Of a stretch of 64,000 nt of DNA, positions 55,241 to 63,420 are shown in pieces. The position numbers were made by a program, and so were the translations under genes. The stretch's first letter is position 1; each line of letters begins with the position of its first letter. The DNA comes from WHSW01 sp963759295 (GTDB taxonomy: Bacteria; Actinomycetota; Thermoleophilia; Solirubrobacterales; 70-9): contig CAVWYT010000010.1 of NCBI GenBank assembly GCA_963759295.1, forward strand, positions 811,801-875,800. Reading direction: 5' to 3'. The notes under the pieces are model-generated. The model worked only from the letters and a program-made list of their open reading frames with translations, was not told the origin of the DNA and searched no databases.

Positions 55241-56152
55241 CACTACCAAGACGAGCACGATCGTTTCCGGCGGCATCCTCGCGCTGGGCCTCGCCGTCGT
55301 GCTCCTGGCCGCCACCGCGAGCACCGCCAGCGCGGAAACGCGCCAAACGCGCCTTTACCTCTGGTGCGCACCCCTACCGACGACCCCGACTACTTCGGCA
55401 CTCGTCGACGGCGGCTGCCTTGAGTCCGTCGGGCGAAGGGAGGTCTTCGACTTCGGCGACCGGCGGGTCGGAACGACGAGCCCGGCGCAGGGCTTTGAGG
55501 TGGGGGTCTTCGGCAACGATCCACCCCCCTTCAACCCCACGATCAGCGTCTCCGGCGACTACACCCAGACCAATAGCTGCCCACCGACGCTATCGGGGCC
55601 TTTTGGCATGGGCGGCAGCTGCCTCATCACCGTCACCTTCAACCCCACGGACACCGGGCCGAAGCGCGGCACCCTGCGCACCGGACCCGGGGGCCCGACG
55701 CTGCCGCTGACCGGCAACGGGGTCAAGCACCGGACCCCGCCGGTCCTGCCCCTGACGCTCGACGAGTCCGTGCGGGGCTTCCAGCCGGTGGGGGGAGGGG
55801 CGTGGTCAACATCAATTACGCCCAGATGGAAATCGGCCACTGTCACGCTCGCGGGTGCCCGGTCTACGACGCCAAGCTCGTGCTCGGAGGCGACGTCATA
55901 AAGACCACGAAGCGCTTCAAGGTCGGTGCCGAGCTCGAGCGCCGAGTCCGCCATCGCCCGATCGAGGCCAGGGTCAAGCACCTGAAGCAGCTCAAGAAGG
56001 AGCCGACGAACCCCAAGATCACGATCAAGTTCACGGCGACCGATGAGTTCGGTCAGCGGGTCACCGACGAGCGCAAGGTCGAGCTCTGTCACCCACTGAT
56101 CCAGGTCGGCCACGATGATTTGATCTGCCGGTGGCACCCCTCAGAGAAATGA
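55224..56152 (+). CDS. secreted choice-of-anchor-D (ASH/Hydin-like) protein, one frameshift
   Basis: ATG 55224 with AAGGAGG upstream. Leader MRAHAITTKTSTIVSGGILA and signal ALGLAVVLLAATASTASA. Mature: VFDFGDRRVGTTSPAQGFEV, a conserved Cys pair, MGGSCLITVTFNPTDTGPKR and GGPTLPLTGNG, the standard choice-of-anchor-D / abnormal-spindle-like immunoglobulin-type domain. A shift in a G-run near 55795 moves to a second region (MEIGHCHARGCPVYDAKLVL, KITIKFTATDEFGQRVTDER) ending TGA 56152. Extracellular; binding partner unknown. Confidence 0.72.
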
Positions 56153-56200
56153 TCTGCTCTACCGCGAGGCTGACGTAACCAGCTGAGAGGGCTGTGCGGG

Positions 56201-56225
56201 CGCCCCGGCCGAAATGACCGGGGCG
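56201..56225 (+). terminator. hairpin terminator
   Basis: CGCCCCGG (56201-56208) pairs with CCGGGGCG (56218-56225), 50 bases after the stop at 56152. The rest of the 330-bp gap to 56484 is direct-repeat copy 2 with element D. Confidence 0.65.
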
Positions 56226-56374
56226 TCCCGCGGCGAGCGAACGCGGGTGCCCGCCGGGCTGTGGGAGTAGGCGCGGCTGTTCGGGGTTTTCCCAGACACG
56301 CTCCCGTTCACCGTCGCTCTGCGCGTGTTAAAAAACGCCGCCTTCGCACGCCTAGACACGCCGTAGCCCGGCCC

Positions 56375-56398
56375 GTATACCGAGCGGGTACCGCCATG
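56375..56398 (+). promoter_or_regulatory. shared direct-repeat element, copy D
   Basis: GTATACC-GAGC-GGGTACC-GCCATG, 85 bases before ATG 56484, within direct-repeat copy 2. Confidence 0.6.
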
Positions 56399-56483
56399 CT
56401 GGAGCCTTCTGACCGTCAACCGGCACCGAGCCTCGCCTCATCGGGAAGCCAGGCGCGAGGCCACGACCAAGGAGGTCTAGAAC

Positions 56484-57071
56484 ATGCGGGCGCACACGAT
56501 CACCACCCAGGCACGGGTTAGGGGGAGACTGCGCATGAAGCACAGCATCGTTTCGGTGTCGGCGGTCGCGCTCGGCGCGGCCCTGATAGCAGCCGGCGCG
56601 AGCGCCGACTTCAGCTCGGTCCACGATCCAAGAGGCGACCCGAGGTGCCTTCGCGACGGCGGCAACCTACATAAGCCTTGCTCGCACTCAGGCGAGCGCA
56701 ACGCCGACATCATCAGGGCGACGGCGGGCCACGAGGGGGGGCGGCTGAAGCACACGGTCCGCGTCGTCGGCAAGATCGAATCCGTCGGCCTCTCTTTTCA
56801 CACCGATTCGGACCCAAGGTGTGGGCGCTCGTTCACCGCAGTTCGAGGGAGGGGCAAAGAAGTCAAGTTCTGGGAGTGCGACAAGGTCTGGGAGCCCGGC
56901 ACCAGCGGCGCGAGGGTTGACTTCCACCGCCACTCGGTCGAGATCTTCTTCCGCGAGAGCTTGATCGGAAACCCCGACGGCTACCGCTGGAACGTCTGGG
57001 CCACCGCTGCGGTCACCGCTGGCCCCCGCATCGATCATCTCAACCATTTCGTCCGACACGAGTTGGGGTGA
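56484..57071 (+). CDS. secreted protein of unknown function (regulon member)
   Basis: 195 residues from ATG 56484 (AAGGAGG upstream); ATG 56535 (MKHSIVSVSAVALG) is an alternative giving a cleaner signal peptide. Leader MRAHTITTQARVRGRLRMKH, signal ALGAALIAAGASA. Mature: FSSVHDPRGDPRCLRDGG, CSHSGERNADIIRATAGHEG, LKHTVRVVGKIESVGLSFH and VDFHRHSVEIFFRESLIGN. This alternates strands as in calcium- or sugar-binding beta-sandwiches, but no domain is recognised. Confidence 0.8.
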   Translation: MRAHTITTQARVRGRLRMKHSIVSVSAVALGAALIAAGASADFSSVHDPRGDPRCLRDGGNLHKPCSHSGERNADIIRATAGHEGGRLKHTVRVVGKIESVGLSFHTDSDPRCGRSFTAVRGRGKEVKFWECDKVWEPGTSGARVDFHRHSVEIFFRESLIGNPDGYRWNVWATAAVTAGPRIDHLNHFVRHELG

Positions 57072-57174
57072 TCGCAAAGGCGTGAGTGAGGGCACGCGGG
57101 TGCCCGCCGGGCTGCGGGAGTAGGCGTTCTGGACAGTCAGTAGCTCCTGCTCAGCTGGTTCAGGACCAGAACGC

Positions 57175-57189
57175 GATACTGAGCGGGCG
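57175..57189 (+). promoter_or_regulatory. SnoaL-array promoter/start cassette
   Basis: GATACT then 9 bases (GAGCGGGCG) and ATG. Repeated before copies 2 (57649) and 3 (58118) and, decayed, before the last copy (59023). No ribosome-binding site fits, so the transcripts are probably leaderless. Confidence 0.5.
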
Positions 57190-57597
57190 ATGTCGCAGGA
57201 GAACGTGGAGCTCGTGCGCTCGATCTACGTGCCCTGGGCGCACGGCGACTTCAGCTCGGCCGAGTGGGCGGAGCCTGAGATCGAGTTCGTGATCGGTGAT
57301 GGGACCACTACGGGCAGCTGGACCGGCCTGGCCGCCATGGCGGAGGCTTACCGACGCGACTGGCTGGGCGCCTGGGAGAAGTTCCGCGTCGAGCCGGAGG
57401 AATACCGCGAGCTCGACGACGAACGTATTCTCGTGCTGAGTCACTTCCGTGGGCGCGGCAAAGCGAGCGGATTGGACGTCGGGCAGATGGGCACAAGATC
57501 GGCGGAGCTGTTCCACGTCCGCGGCGGCAAGGTGACGAGACTTGTCATCTGGGCCGAGCGCGAGCACGCGTTTGCTGACCTCGGGCTGTCGGAGTAG
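57190..57597 (+). CDS. SnoaL-like (NTF2-fold) protein, array copy 1
   Basis: 135 residues. MSQENVELVRSIYVPWAHGD is the typical first helix of nuclear-transport-factor-2-like proteins, followed by the cavity strands (EIEFVIGDGTTTGSWTG, LVLSHFRGRGKASGLDVGQM, AELFHVRGGKVTRLVIW). It ends ADLGLSE, the tail common to all copies. The ligand or reaction is not readable; such proteins include cyclases, isomerases and many of unknown function. Intact frame. Confidence 0.85.
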   Translation: MSQENVELVRSIYVPWAHGDFSSAEWAEPEIEFVIGDGTTTGSWTGLAAMAEAYRRDWLGAWEKFRVEPEEYRELDDERILVLSHFRGRGKASGLDVGQMGTRSAELFHVRGGKVTRLVIWAEREHAFADLGLSE

Positions 57598-57663
57598 GCG
57601 TTCTGGACAGTCGGTAGCTCCTACTCAGCTAGGCCACGCCCAGAGCGAGATACTGCGTGGGCG

Positions 57664-58066
57664 ATGTCGGAGGAGAACGTGGAGATCGTCAAGAGCCTGT
57701 TCGGTGCGTTCGCGGACAGAGACTACGAAGCCGCAACGGAGGCGCTCGATCCGGGCGTGGAGATACGCCCCGGGATCGTCGGCGGACCCGAAGGAGTCGT
57801 TTATCACGGGCCGGACGGAATGAGGCAGTTCTGGACCGACGTTGACGCCGCTTGGGCAGAGTTCCGGATAACGACCGAGGAGTTCCGGGCAATTGACCAG
57901 AAGGATACTTGTATTGGGACGGGCCTTCGCTCGCGGCCGGGGCAGCGGTATCACCGTCGACGCGCCAGCGGCCTGGATGTTTGGCTTGCTCAACGGCCGG
58001 ATCGTGAGCTTCCAGAGCTTCAGCAGCCGGGAGCAGGCCCTCGAAGCCGCCGGGCTGTCGGAGTAG
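57664..58066 (+). CDS. SnoaL-like protein, array copy 2, one frameshift
   Basis: MSEENVEIVKSLFGAFADRD, then DPGVEIRPGIVGGPEGVVYH and EFRITTEEFRAIDQKD. A shift near 57913 moves to GRAFARGRGSGITVDAPAAW and MFGLLNGRIVSFQSFSSREQ, ending ALEAAGLSE. About 134 residues when joined. The cassette GATACT-N9-ATG precedes it. Confidence 0.75.
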
Positions 58067-58132
58067 GGCGTATTGGTGAGTCCGTAGCTCCTACTGGCTA
58101 CGTCACGGCCATAGCGCGATACTGAGCGGGCG

Positions 58133-58542
58133 ATGTCGCAGGAGAACGTGGATTTGCTTCGCCGTGCCTTCGCCGAATATGGCGGGTCCGTGACGGGATT
58201 TGCGGAAGCCACCCGCTCGGGGCTGATTGCGTCGGACGCCGAGTTCGACATCTCGGCGCTGTACTCGGATGCGCCAGTCATCCACGGGGCCGCAAACTGG
58301 CTGGACTTCCTCGATTCGATGCCGTGGGGCCGGTCCATGAATCTCCAGCCCGAGCGATTCTTCGACGTCGACGATGAACGGGTGTTGGTGTTCATGCGCG
58401 TCACCGCCAAGGGCGAGGGCAGCGGCGTTCCGGTCGAGATCCGGGACGCCACGAGTACACGATTCGAGGCGGGGTCGTGGTTTGAATGAAGGTGTATGTC
58501 GATCGCGCCGAGGCCCTCGAAGCCGCCGGGCTGTCGCAGTAG
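58133..58542 (+). pseudogene. SnoaL-like protein, array copy 3, shifted and with an in-frame stop
   Basis: MSQENVDLLRRAFAEYGGSV, FDISALYSDAPVIHGAANWL, VLVFMRVTAKGEGSGVPVEI. After a one-base loss near 58455 the frame reads EYTIRGGVVV, a TGA (58494) and MKVYVDRAEALEAAGLSQ. The TGA lies where CGA (Arg) would continue the reading frame. Either errors or a gene in early decay. Confidence 0.6.
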
Positions 58543-58545
58543 GCG

Positions 58546-58958
58546 ATGTCGCAGGAGAACGTCGAGACCGTCCGCAGGATGTTCGAGGCGATCAGAGTGC
58601 GGGACTGGGCCGCGGCCCTCGCGCCGGTCGATCCCGAGGAAATCGAGATGGATGTGACGCGGAGCCCGATCGAGGGCCTGGACGGCGTCTACAAGGGCCG
58701 GGAGCAAGTGGCGTTCTTCTGGGGCCAGTGGCTCGAGGCATGGGTGATCAGGAAATCGAGGAGCCAGAGCTGATCGACGCGGGCGACAAGGTCGTCCTCT
58801 GGGTCACGCGCCACAAGTTCCAGGGCCGAGGGAGCGGGGTCACCGTCGACTTCCCTCCGTACGCATGGCTCGTGACCCTGCGCGACGACAAGATCGTTCG
58901 CGGAACGATGTACATGGACCGCGACGACGCCCTCAAAGCCGCCGGGCTGTCGGAGTAG
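58546..58958 (+). CDS. SnoaL-like protein, array copy 4, one frameshift
   Basis: ATG 58546 lies 3 bases after the stop of copy 3 with no cassette of its own, so it depends on copy 3 for expression. MSQENVETVRRMFEAIRVRD, GLDGVYKGREQVAFFWGQWL. Shift near 58745, then EEPELIDAGDKVVLWVTRHK, FQGRGSGVTVDFPPYAWLVT and DDALKAAGLSE. The F-x-G-R-G-S-G-V-x-V strand is the most typical of the SnoaL-like family. Confidence 0.75.
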
Positions 58959-59036
58959 GCCAGTAGACGGGGACGTTCTGGCGTTCCATAGCGCCGGCTC
59001 GGCTAGGTCACGGCCAGAGCGAGATACTGTCAGGCG

Positions 59037-59455
59037 ATCTAGCGGGAGAACGGGAGCTTCCCCGCCGGACCTTCGAGGCATTCAACCGGACGTACACGGA
59101 AGGGACCGACGACCCTATGCGCTGCGTGACCCGGATATCGAGTCGATCCAGGTCACGGGCGTGCCTCGAGGGACAGAGGGGACACGGCCACGAGAGGATG
59201 CAGCAGTGGATCGAGGACATGAAGAGGAGTCGGAGGCGTCGTCGAGCCAAGACCGGAGGAACTCCCAGGGATCTCGGTGACGACCGGGGTCTGGCCCTGG
59301 GCGCTTCGCTTGCTCGGGCAGGGAGGCGACGTCCACTCGAGTTCCCGCAAGCGGCGTGGCTGGCGCGGGTCCCGGGAGGAGAAGGCTTGTGCCGGGGTCC
59401 AGTCCTTGCCGAGCGGAGGGGGGCCCTCGAGAGCCGCCGGGCTGTCGAGGAGTAG
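59037..59455 (+). pseudogene. SnoaL-like array copy 5, decayed
   Basis: Cassette GATACT (59023) then ATCTAGCGGGAGAAC where other copies have ATGTCGCAGGAGAAC: the start codon became ATC and the second codon a TAG. Later fragments (RRTFEAFNRTYTEG, ALRDPDIESIQVTG in another frame) and a 3' tail equivalent to ALEAAGLSE (59430-59455) delimit the copy. Non-functional. Confidence 0.6.
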
Positions 59456-59474
59456 GCCGGTAGGGCCCAGCGGG

Positions 59475-59980
59475 CGGGCCGTTCCGTGGCGCCTGCTCGC
59501 CGTCTCGGGCCAGAACGTCGCTGCCTTGCCTCTGCGGTCCCTAGCGGCGGCGGCACTCGGCGCGCTCTGCGTCGAGACCCAGAGCGCGGGCTCGTCTCCG
59601 TTGATCCTCGTCCTGATCACGGTCTACGTGCCGGTCACAGAGAGCCGGCCCGTCGATTGCAGGCGCGCCCGTGCGATGAGCGGCGCCGGCGTCGTCGCCG
59701 CGCTCGGGGGCCGCCCGCGCTCTCGCTGGTACGCGATCCTGCTCGCCGCCGGGCGTGACGCTCGGGCTGGAGCCCGCGCGCCTTGCGCTGCAACAGTGCG
59801 CTCCGGCGGCTGGGCTTCGCAGCAGTCATCGGAGTCGCGATCTTCGCCGCGCCGCTTGCCACCCTGCTCGCCGGCGCGAGCGGGGGCCCGCGCGCCAGGC
59901 GCTTCCTGCGGGCAGCAGCGGGACGTGGGAGACCGTGGGGAACAGAGGCCCCCGCTGAGCCGCCTGGAGCGGGCCTGTAG
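59475..59980 (+). pseudogene. ComEC/Rec2 competence-channel remnant
   Basis: Frames joined give RLLAVSGQNVAALPLRSLAA (the A-V-S-G-Q-N-V hallmark of the ComEC membrane domain), then LILVLITVYVPVTESRP, RARAMSGAGVVAALGGRPRS, RWYAILLAAGVTLGLEPARL and RRLGFAAVIGVAIFAAPLAT. This is only about 170 residues of a 700-residue protein. Its N-terminal OB domain and C-terminal metallo-lactamase domain are absent. Frames shift near 59755 and 59783. It abuts the decayed SnoaL copy. Confidence 0.6.
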
Positions 59981-59984
59981 CGGC

Positions 59985-60925
59985 AACAGAGAACGGCGCA
60001 ATCAGCTTGCTCGTGCAACTTTCCCGCATGCTGATGCTGTTCGCCCGTTCGCGAATCCATCGATCCCAGTAGCGTGTACCTCGTAGAAAACATGGCTGTG
60101 CAGAACTCCTCGTTCTCGGGCAGTCCCTGGAGCAATAGATGAAGCCGATGGAACCCCCGAGGAAGACGATGACCAAATCTCACCGACCACAATGCCGTCC
60201 CTGACCTGACGAACCGGCAGCGGGGATGTCGAGACTCCGGTTCGCGATCGAGTGGCCGGGCTGACCGAGCGAGGGGCGGCGGGCGTCATGGCGCTGAATG
60301 GTGCGGCGGCGTGGTCGCGGGCGAGGAAAGGGTTTCGAGGCGATCCAGACCGCCCGCGTACGTGATACGCTGACAATGTTCGTCGATCCGCAGCAAGGCC
60401 CCCGCTCGGCACCAAGCTTCGCGAGGCGCTACCGACGGGCCCGGATATCGAGCCGCTCGACGTGATCGAGACGATCCGGCGGCACGGAACACCGGGCTCG
60501 CCCTGATGGACGACACGAGAGCAGAAGGACCACGACCTCGCGCTCCGGGCTTGTCGACAGCAGGCTGGGCCTGCGACGTCGTGATCACGATCGGACGCCG
60601 TCGAGGGCATTGAGCACTGCAGTTCGGCCTCGGTCGAGCACGACGACCGCTGGGGGCTGCTGCGGACGATCCAGGGCGCCCCGCAGGCCCCGGACGCTGG
60701 CAGGCCGTGCTCCGGCCAGGAGATCAACAGTGCAACGAGGGCCTCCGAACTCGAGCCGAGGCTCGCGTACTCCCCCGCGGCGACCGAGCCTCGCCCCGCC
60801 GTGCGCGTGCTTGTCGCCGACCTGTCACGACGAGCAGCTCGGATCAGGTGCCTGAAGTACGGCGACGTCGGGCGATCGAGGCGAACAACGCCTACGCCAG
60901 ATCGAGGGCTCAGCCGAACGTCGAC
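59985..60925. other. no supportable gene
   Basis: Open frames in all six directions are short or of shadow composition. A few short protein-like strings (AKLREALPTGPDIEPLDVIE near 60410; TGLALMDDT near 60500) do not extend. No RNA gene, repeat or terminator was recognised. Probably decayed coding sequence. Confidence 0.5.
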
Positions 60926-60928
60926 AGG

Positions 60929-61280
60929 ATATGCTCGACCACATGGTGAGGACGACTACTGGCCGTGGGCGCCGGGCTGCTCAGCTGTCCAGGTCTTCGT
61001 CGCGGGCTGCGGCTCCGGCGATGACGATGGTGGGGGCGGAGGATCGACCTGCGAAGCGATCCGCTAACCAAGGAGCCGGTGAGCTTGGCGAAGTGCCGAA
61101 AGCTCGATCGGGGCCACCGTGTTTCAGGTCCACGGCGAGCCGTTCGCACCGGCTGACTACCAGCGTCAGCCGGGATCGATGAGATCTGCAAGTCGCCCGG
61201 CCTCGAAAGCACACAAGTCCGACCAGATGTTGAAGCCACTGCCGGGGGCGCCGCCGAGCAGGCGGATCGCCCAGGGCGAA
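60929..61280 (+). pseudogene. lipoprotein-like leader and shifted downstream frame
   Basis: A hydrophobic leader ending in the lipobox VFVAGC followed by GSGDDDGGGGGSTCEAIR (stop 61067) is the classic start of an actinobacterial lipoprotein. A shifted frame downstream reads VFQVHGEPFAPADYQRQPG and EICKSPGLESTQVRPDV. No clear ATG in frame. A Solirubrobacter-type small lipoprotein with indels is the simplest view. Confidence 0.35.
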
Positions 61281-61318
61281 ACTCCGTAGCCGCGCCGAGC
61301 TTCCCCGTTCCCCGGCGC

Positions 61319-61688
61319 TCAGGGCGATTCGTCCTGAGCATCGAACCGGTACCCGCAGAAGCGGCGAACACGGGCCGCGGCCTTCACCGTTTCGGCGCAC
61401 TCCGGGCATTGCTTCGTCTCCGGCTCTGCCGGTGTTGCCGGTTGGGTACTGCGTGCCGGTGGCAGCGCCTCCGCTGGGCGACGGTGTCGTCACCGTCTGG
61501 TCGCGGTTGTACGTCCACCAGGCCACCGCGATCCCGATCACTGCTGCGACGATGGAGTCGCGCACCGCGTTCCAGGATGGTTCCCGATGTCCTCGATTCG
61601 CAGCGCGGTCGGCCTCGAGGACCAACAGGAAGGCGATAGCGGAGCCGCGCCCGCACCCGTGGGTGACCTTGACCTCCTGCCGCTCCAC
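61319..61688 (-). pseudogene. membrane protein with C-terminal zinc ribbon, frameshifted
   Basis: Reverse strand: NAVRDSIVAAVIGIAVAWWT (membrane helix), Ser/Thr/Gly linker, then after a shift PETKQCPECAETVKAAARVR and RFCGYRFDAQDESP, ending at 61319. CPEC...RFC is a zinc-ribbon tail in which the third Cys (expected V-C-R-F-C) reads Arg. The start is unclear. Confidence 0.5.
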
Positions 61689-61715
61689 TTGTGCTTCCGA
61701 TCACGGACCGCCGGG

Positions 61716-61960
61716 CTAAGGGGCGGTCGCCCGAGGCTCAGGCAGGCGCGTTCTGCTGCGGTCAACGGTCGGGCCCCAGCGCTCCGGAACCAAGGCGCAA
61801 GGATGAAGCCCCAGAGCGGATGCCGAAGTACGAGAAGATACCGAAGCCCGAGTACGGGTAGCCCTTCGAGTTGGCGAACTCCGCGACCCAGCGACAGAGC
61901 AAGCCGTAGGCGATTGCAAGTGTGAAGAACAGGGCGACTGGACCATGGGGCGACGATACC
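61716..61960 (-). CDS. small membrane protein, frameshifted
   Basis: Reverse strand VALFFTLAIAYGLLCRWVAE and YPYSGFGIFSYFGI, then after a shift WGFILA and a basic tail (DRSRTRLPEPRATAP) to stop 61716. About 75-80 residues with two helices. Function unknown. It may belong with the zinc-ribbon protein downstream. Confidence 0.45.
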
Positions 61961-62132
61961 GGCGTTGTTGGCGGGTGCAGTAGGGATTTTTTGGTGCTCG
62001 CCCGCGGTCACCGCCCTAGCAGCTCGAGAGAGACGACGTTCGCGCCGGCCTCAGATCGCCCGCGCTTCCGACACCTGCGAGACTCCGTTGACGGAATTAG
62101 CGCTTCGGCAACCGAGAAAGGGGCGCAGCTCC

Positions 62133-62409
62133 ATGCGCATTGAGTCCAAGCCGGTAGTACTCCTCACGGGGGTCGCGGGGTTAGCGCTCGGGTACACCGT
62201 CGCGGTCGCTGCCGAGTCGAGCGGCGGCAGCGGCGGCAGTGACGACAAGAAGGGGATGACGCTTCGAGCAGGCGCTCGGGCGAGCGCAGGTCGCGATCGC
62301 AGTGGGCACCGTTCTCCTGACTTTCGGCGCGACAGCCGAGGCGGCGGCGAGCTTCGGCTTCGCGCAGGGGGTCATCGCCGGGGCGTGCCCCAGCGAACAG
62401 CCCGAGTAA
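62133..62409 (+). CDS. small exported protein, frameshifted
   Basis: ATG 62133 (AAAGGGG upstream). MRIESKPVVLLTGVAGLALG, YTVAVAAESSGGSGGSDDKK, then after a shift near 62262 FEQALGRAQVAIAVGTVLLT and FGATAEAAASFGFAQG, ending IAGACPSEQPE TAA. A signal or membrane helix at each end. Unknown function. Confidence 0.5.
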
Positions 62410-62439
62410 CGGACTACGGCCGGGCGATGCGGCTAGGAC

Positions 62440-62696
62440 TTGCCGTGCCGCGCCCGATGGCAATCGCCGGCAGACGGCTTCGAGGAAGCGGGGATCGTCG
62501 CCTTCTGGCCCCGATCGGCCTCGAACGTGGTCGATCTCCGTCGGCGACGCCTCCGCAGTCCACGCAGCGGCCTCCCGAGCGCCGCGAGGACGAGTTCTCG
62601 CGTCCGCCGCCACGGCCGACCGCGCCTGCCGACGATGGCGCGGGCAGCGCGAGCCTTCCGAGGGCACGCCGCAGACGATGCAGGGCTTCAGAGCCA
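62440..62696 (-). pseudogene. phage-type HNH endonuclease fragment
   Basis: ATG 62696 opens MALKPCIVCGVPSEGSRCPR-H, the zinc-finger start of phage-like HNH nucleases (C-x-x-C...C-x-x-H). A shifted continuation reads EAAAWT and EIDHVRGRS (H of the HNH in a D-H-V). The ATG overlaps the stop of the terminase-like fragment. The second half is out of frame. Confidence 0.45.
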
Positions 62697-63045
62697 TCCC
62701 AGGAGCTTGACCTCGCGCTTCGGTGCCAGCGCCCGATCGACGGCCATCATCAGCGCCACCAGCGGGTCGATCGGCTCGTCCCTTGCTCCGCGCCCGCCGG
62801 GGCGGTCGATCCTCCACCCTCGCGGCACCTGCCTGGCGATCGCGATCCCCACGGCGCGGTCGAGGTCCTGGTCGCCGGGATGGCGCAGCTTCGCCGTCCA
62901 CGATCAGGTCGCGCAGGCGCTGGCTCGCGGGACAGACGCGCTCGTTTGACTGCGGCCAGTCGAGCACGCCACGGCGGCCGAAGACAACCGGCGCGTTACG
63001 GCTGCTGCTGCTGCGCGCCGGTTTGAGCATGATCGCGGGCCGCAG
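62688..63045 (-). pseudogene. terminase-large-subunit-like C-terminal fragment
   Basis: Reverse strand, joined frames: VLDWPQSNERVCPASQRLRD, LIVDGEAAHPGDQDLDRAVG, WRIDRPGGRGARDEPIDPLV, ALMMAVDRALAPKREVKLL-GWL, stop 62688. The D-G-E/L-H-x-G-D ... D-A/P-L-V-A-L ending is the usual nuclease-domain tail of phage terminase-like proteins. The rest is absent. Next to the HNH fragment, this suggests a prophage remnant. Confidence 0.45.
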
Positions 63046-63149
63046 CGGGGCTGCCCGGCGCCCTCGGGTACCTGGGCCTCGGTCGGGGCGGTCTGGGCGG
63101 TCTGGCGGACTGGATCTTGTCTGTCGTCGGTTCCTCCTGGCCTTCGGCG

Positions 63150-63309
63150 CGGCGGCACCGGTGCCTTCTTCGCCAACCGTGGCGACGAACTGCACGTCGG
63201 TCGGGTCAGCTTGGCTCCGCTCATCGAGGGCGCGATCGGCTGCATCGTGATCAGGCCCGACGGGAGCCGACAGCTCGCCCGCACGATGCCCGATCCGCTG
63301 GCACAGTAG
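63150..63309 (+). pseudogene. C-terminal fragment of an unidentified protein
   Basis: GAFFANRGDELHVGRVSLAP, LIEGAIGCIVIRPDGSRQLA, RTMPDPLAQ and TAG at 63307. Protein-like but the 5' part is shifted and no family is recognised. Confidence 0.3.
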
Positions 63310-63420
63310 AACGCACCGCGATGATCGGTCCCCGGGGCGTCGTCACCGTGGGGAATCGTTGAAGACCCTTGCTGAAGCGGATAGGGTCATCGCGCGGAGA
63401 CCCTGAGGGAAGGAGACGAA

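Noticed and set aside
53423..56398. The GTATACC/GGTACC pairs as simple palindromic (inverted) operators
   Set aside because: GTATAC and GGTACC are each self-palindromic, but the conserved feature is the 11-bp direct spacing plus the downstream GCCGTG, which fits direct repeats better.
60200..60925. Several 80-240-codon open frames as genes
   Set aside because: Arg/Ser-rich shadow composition, no ribosome site, no motif, mutually overlapping on both strands.
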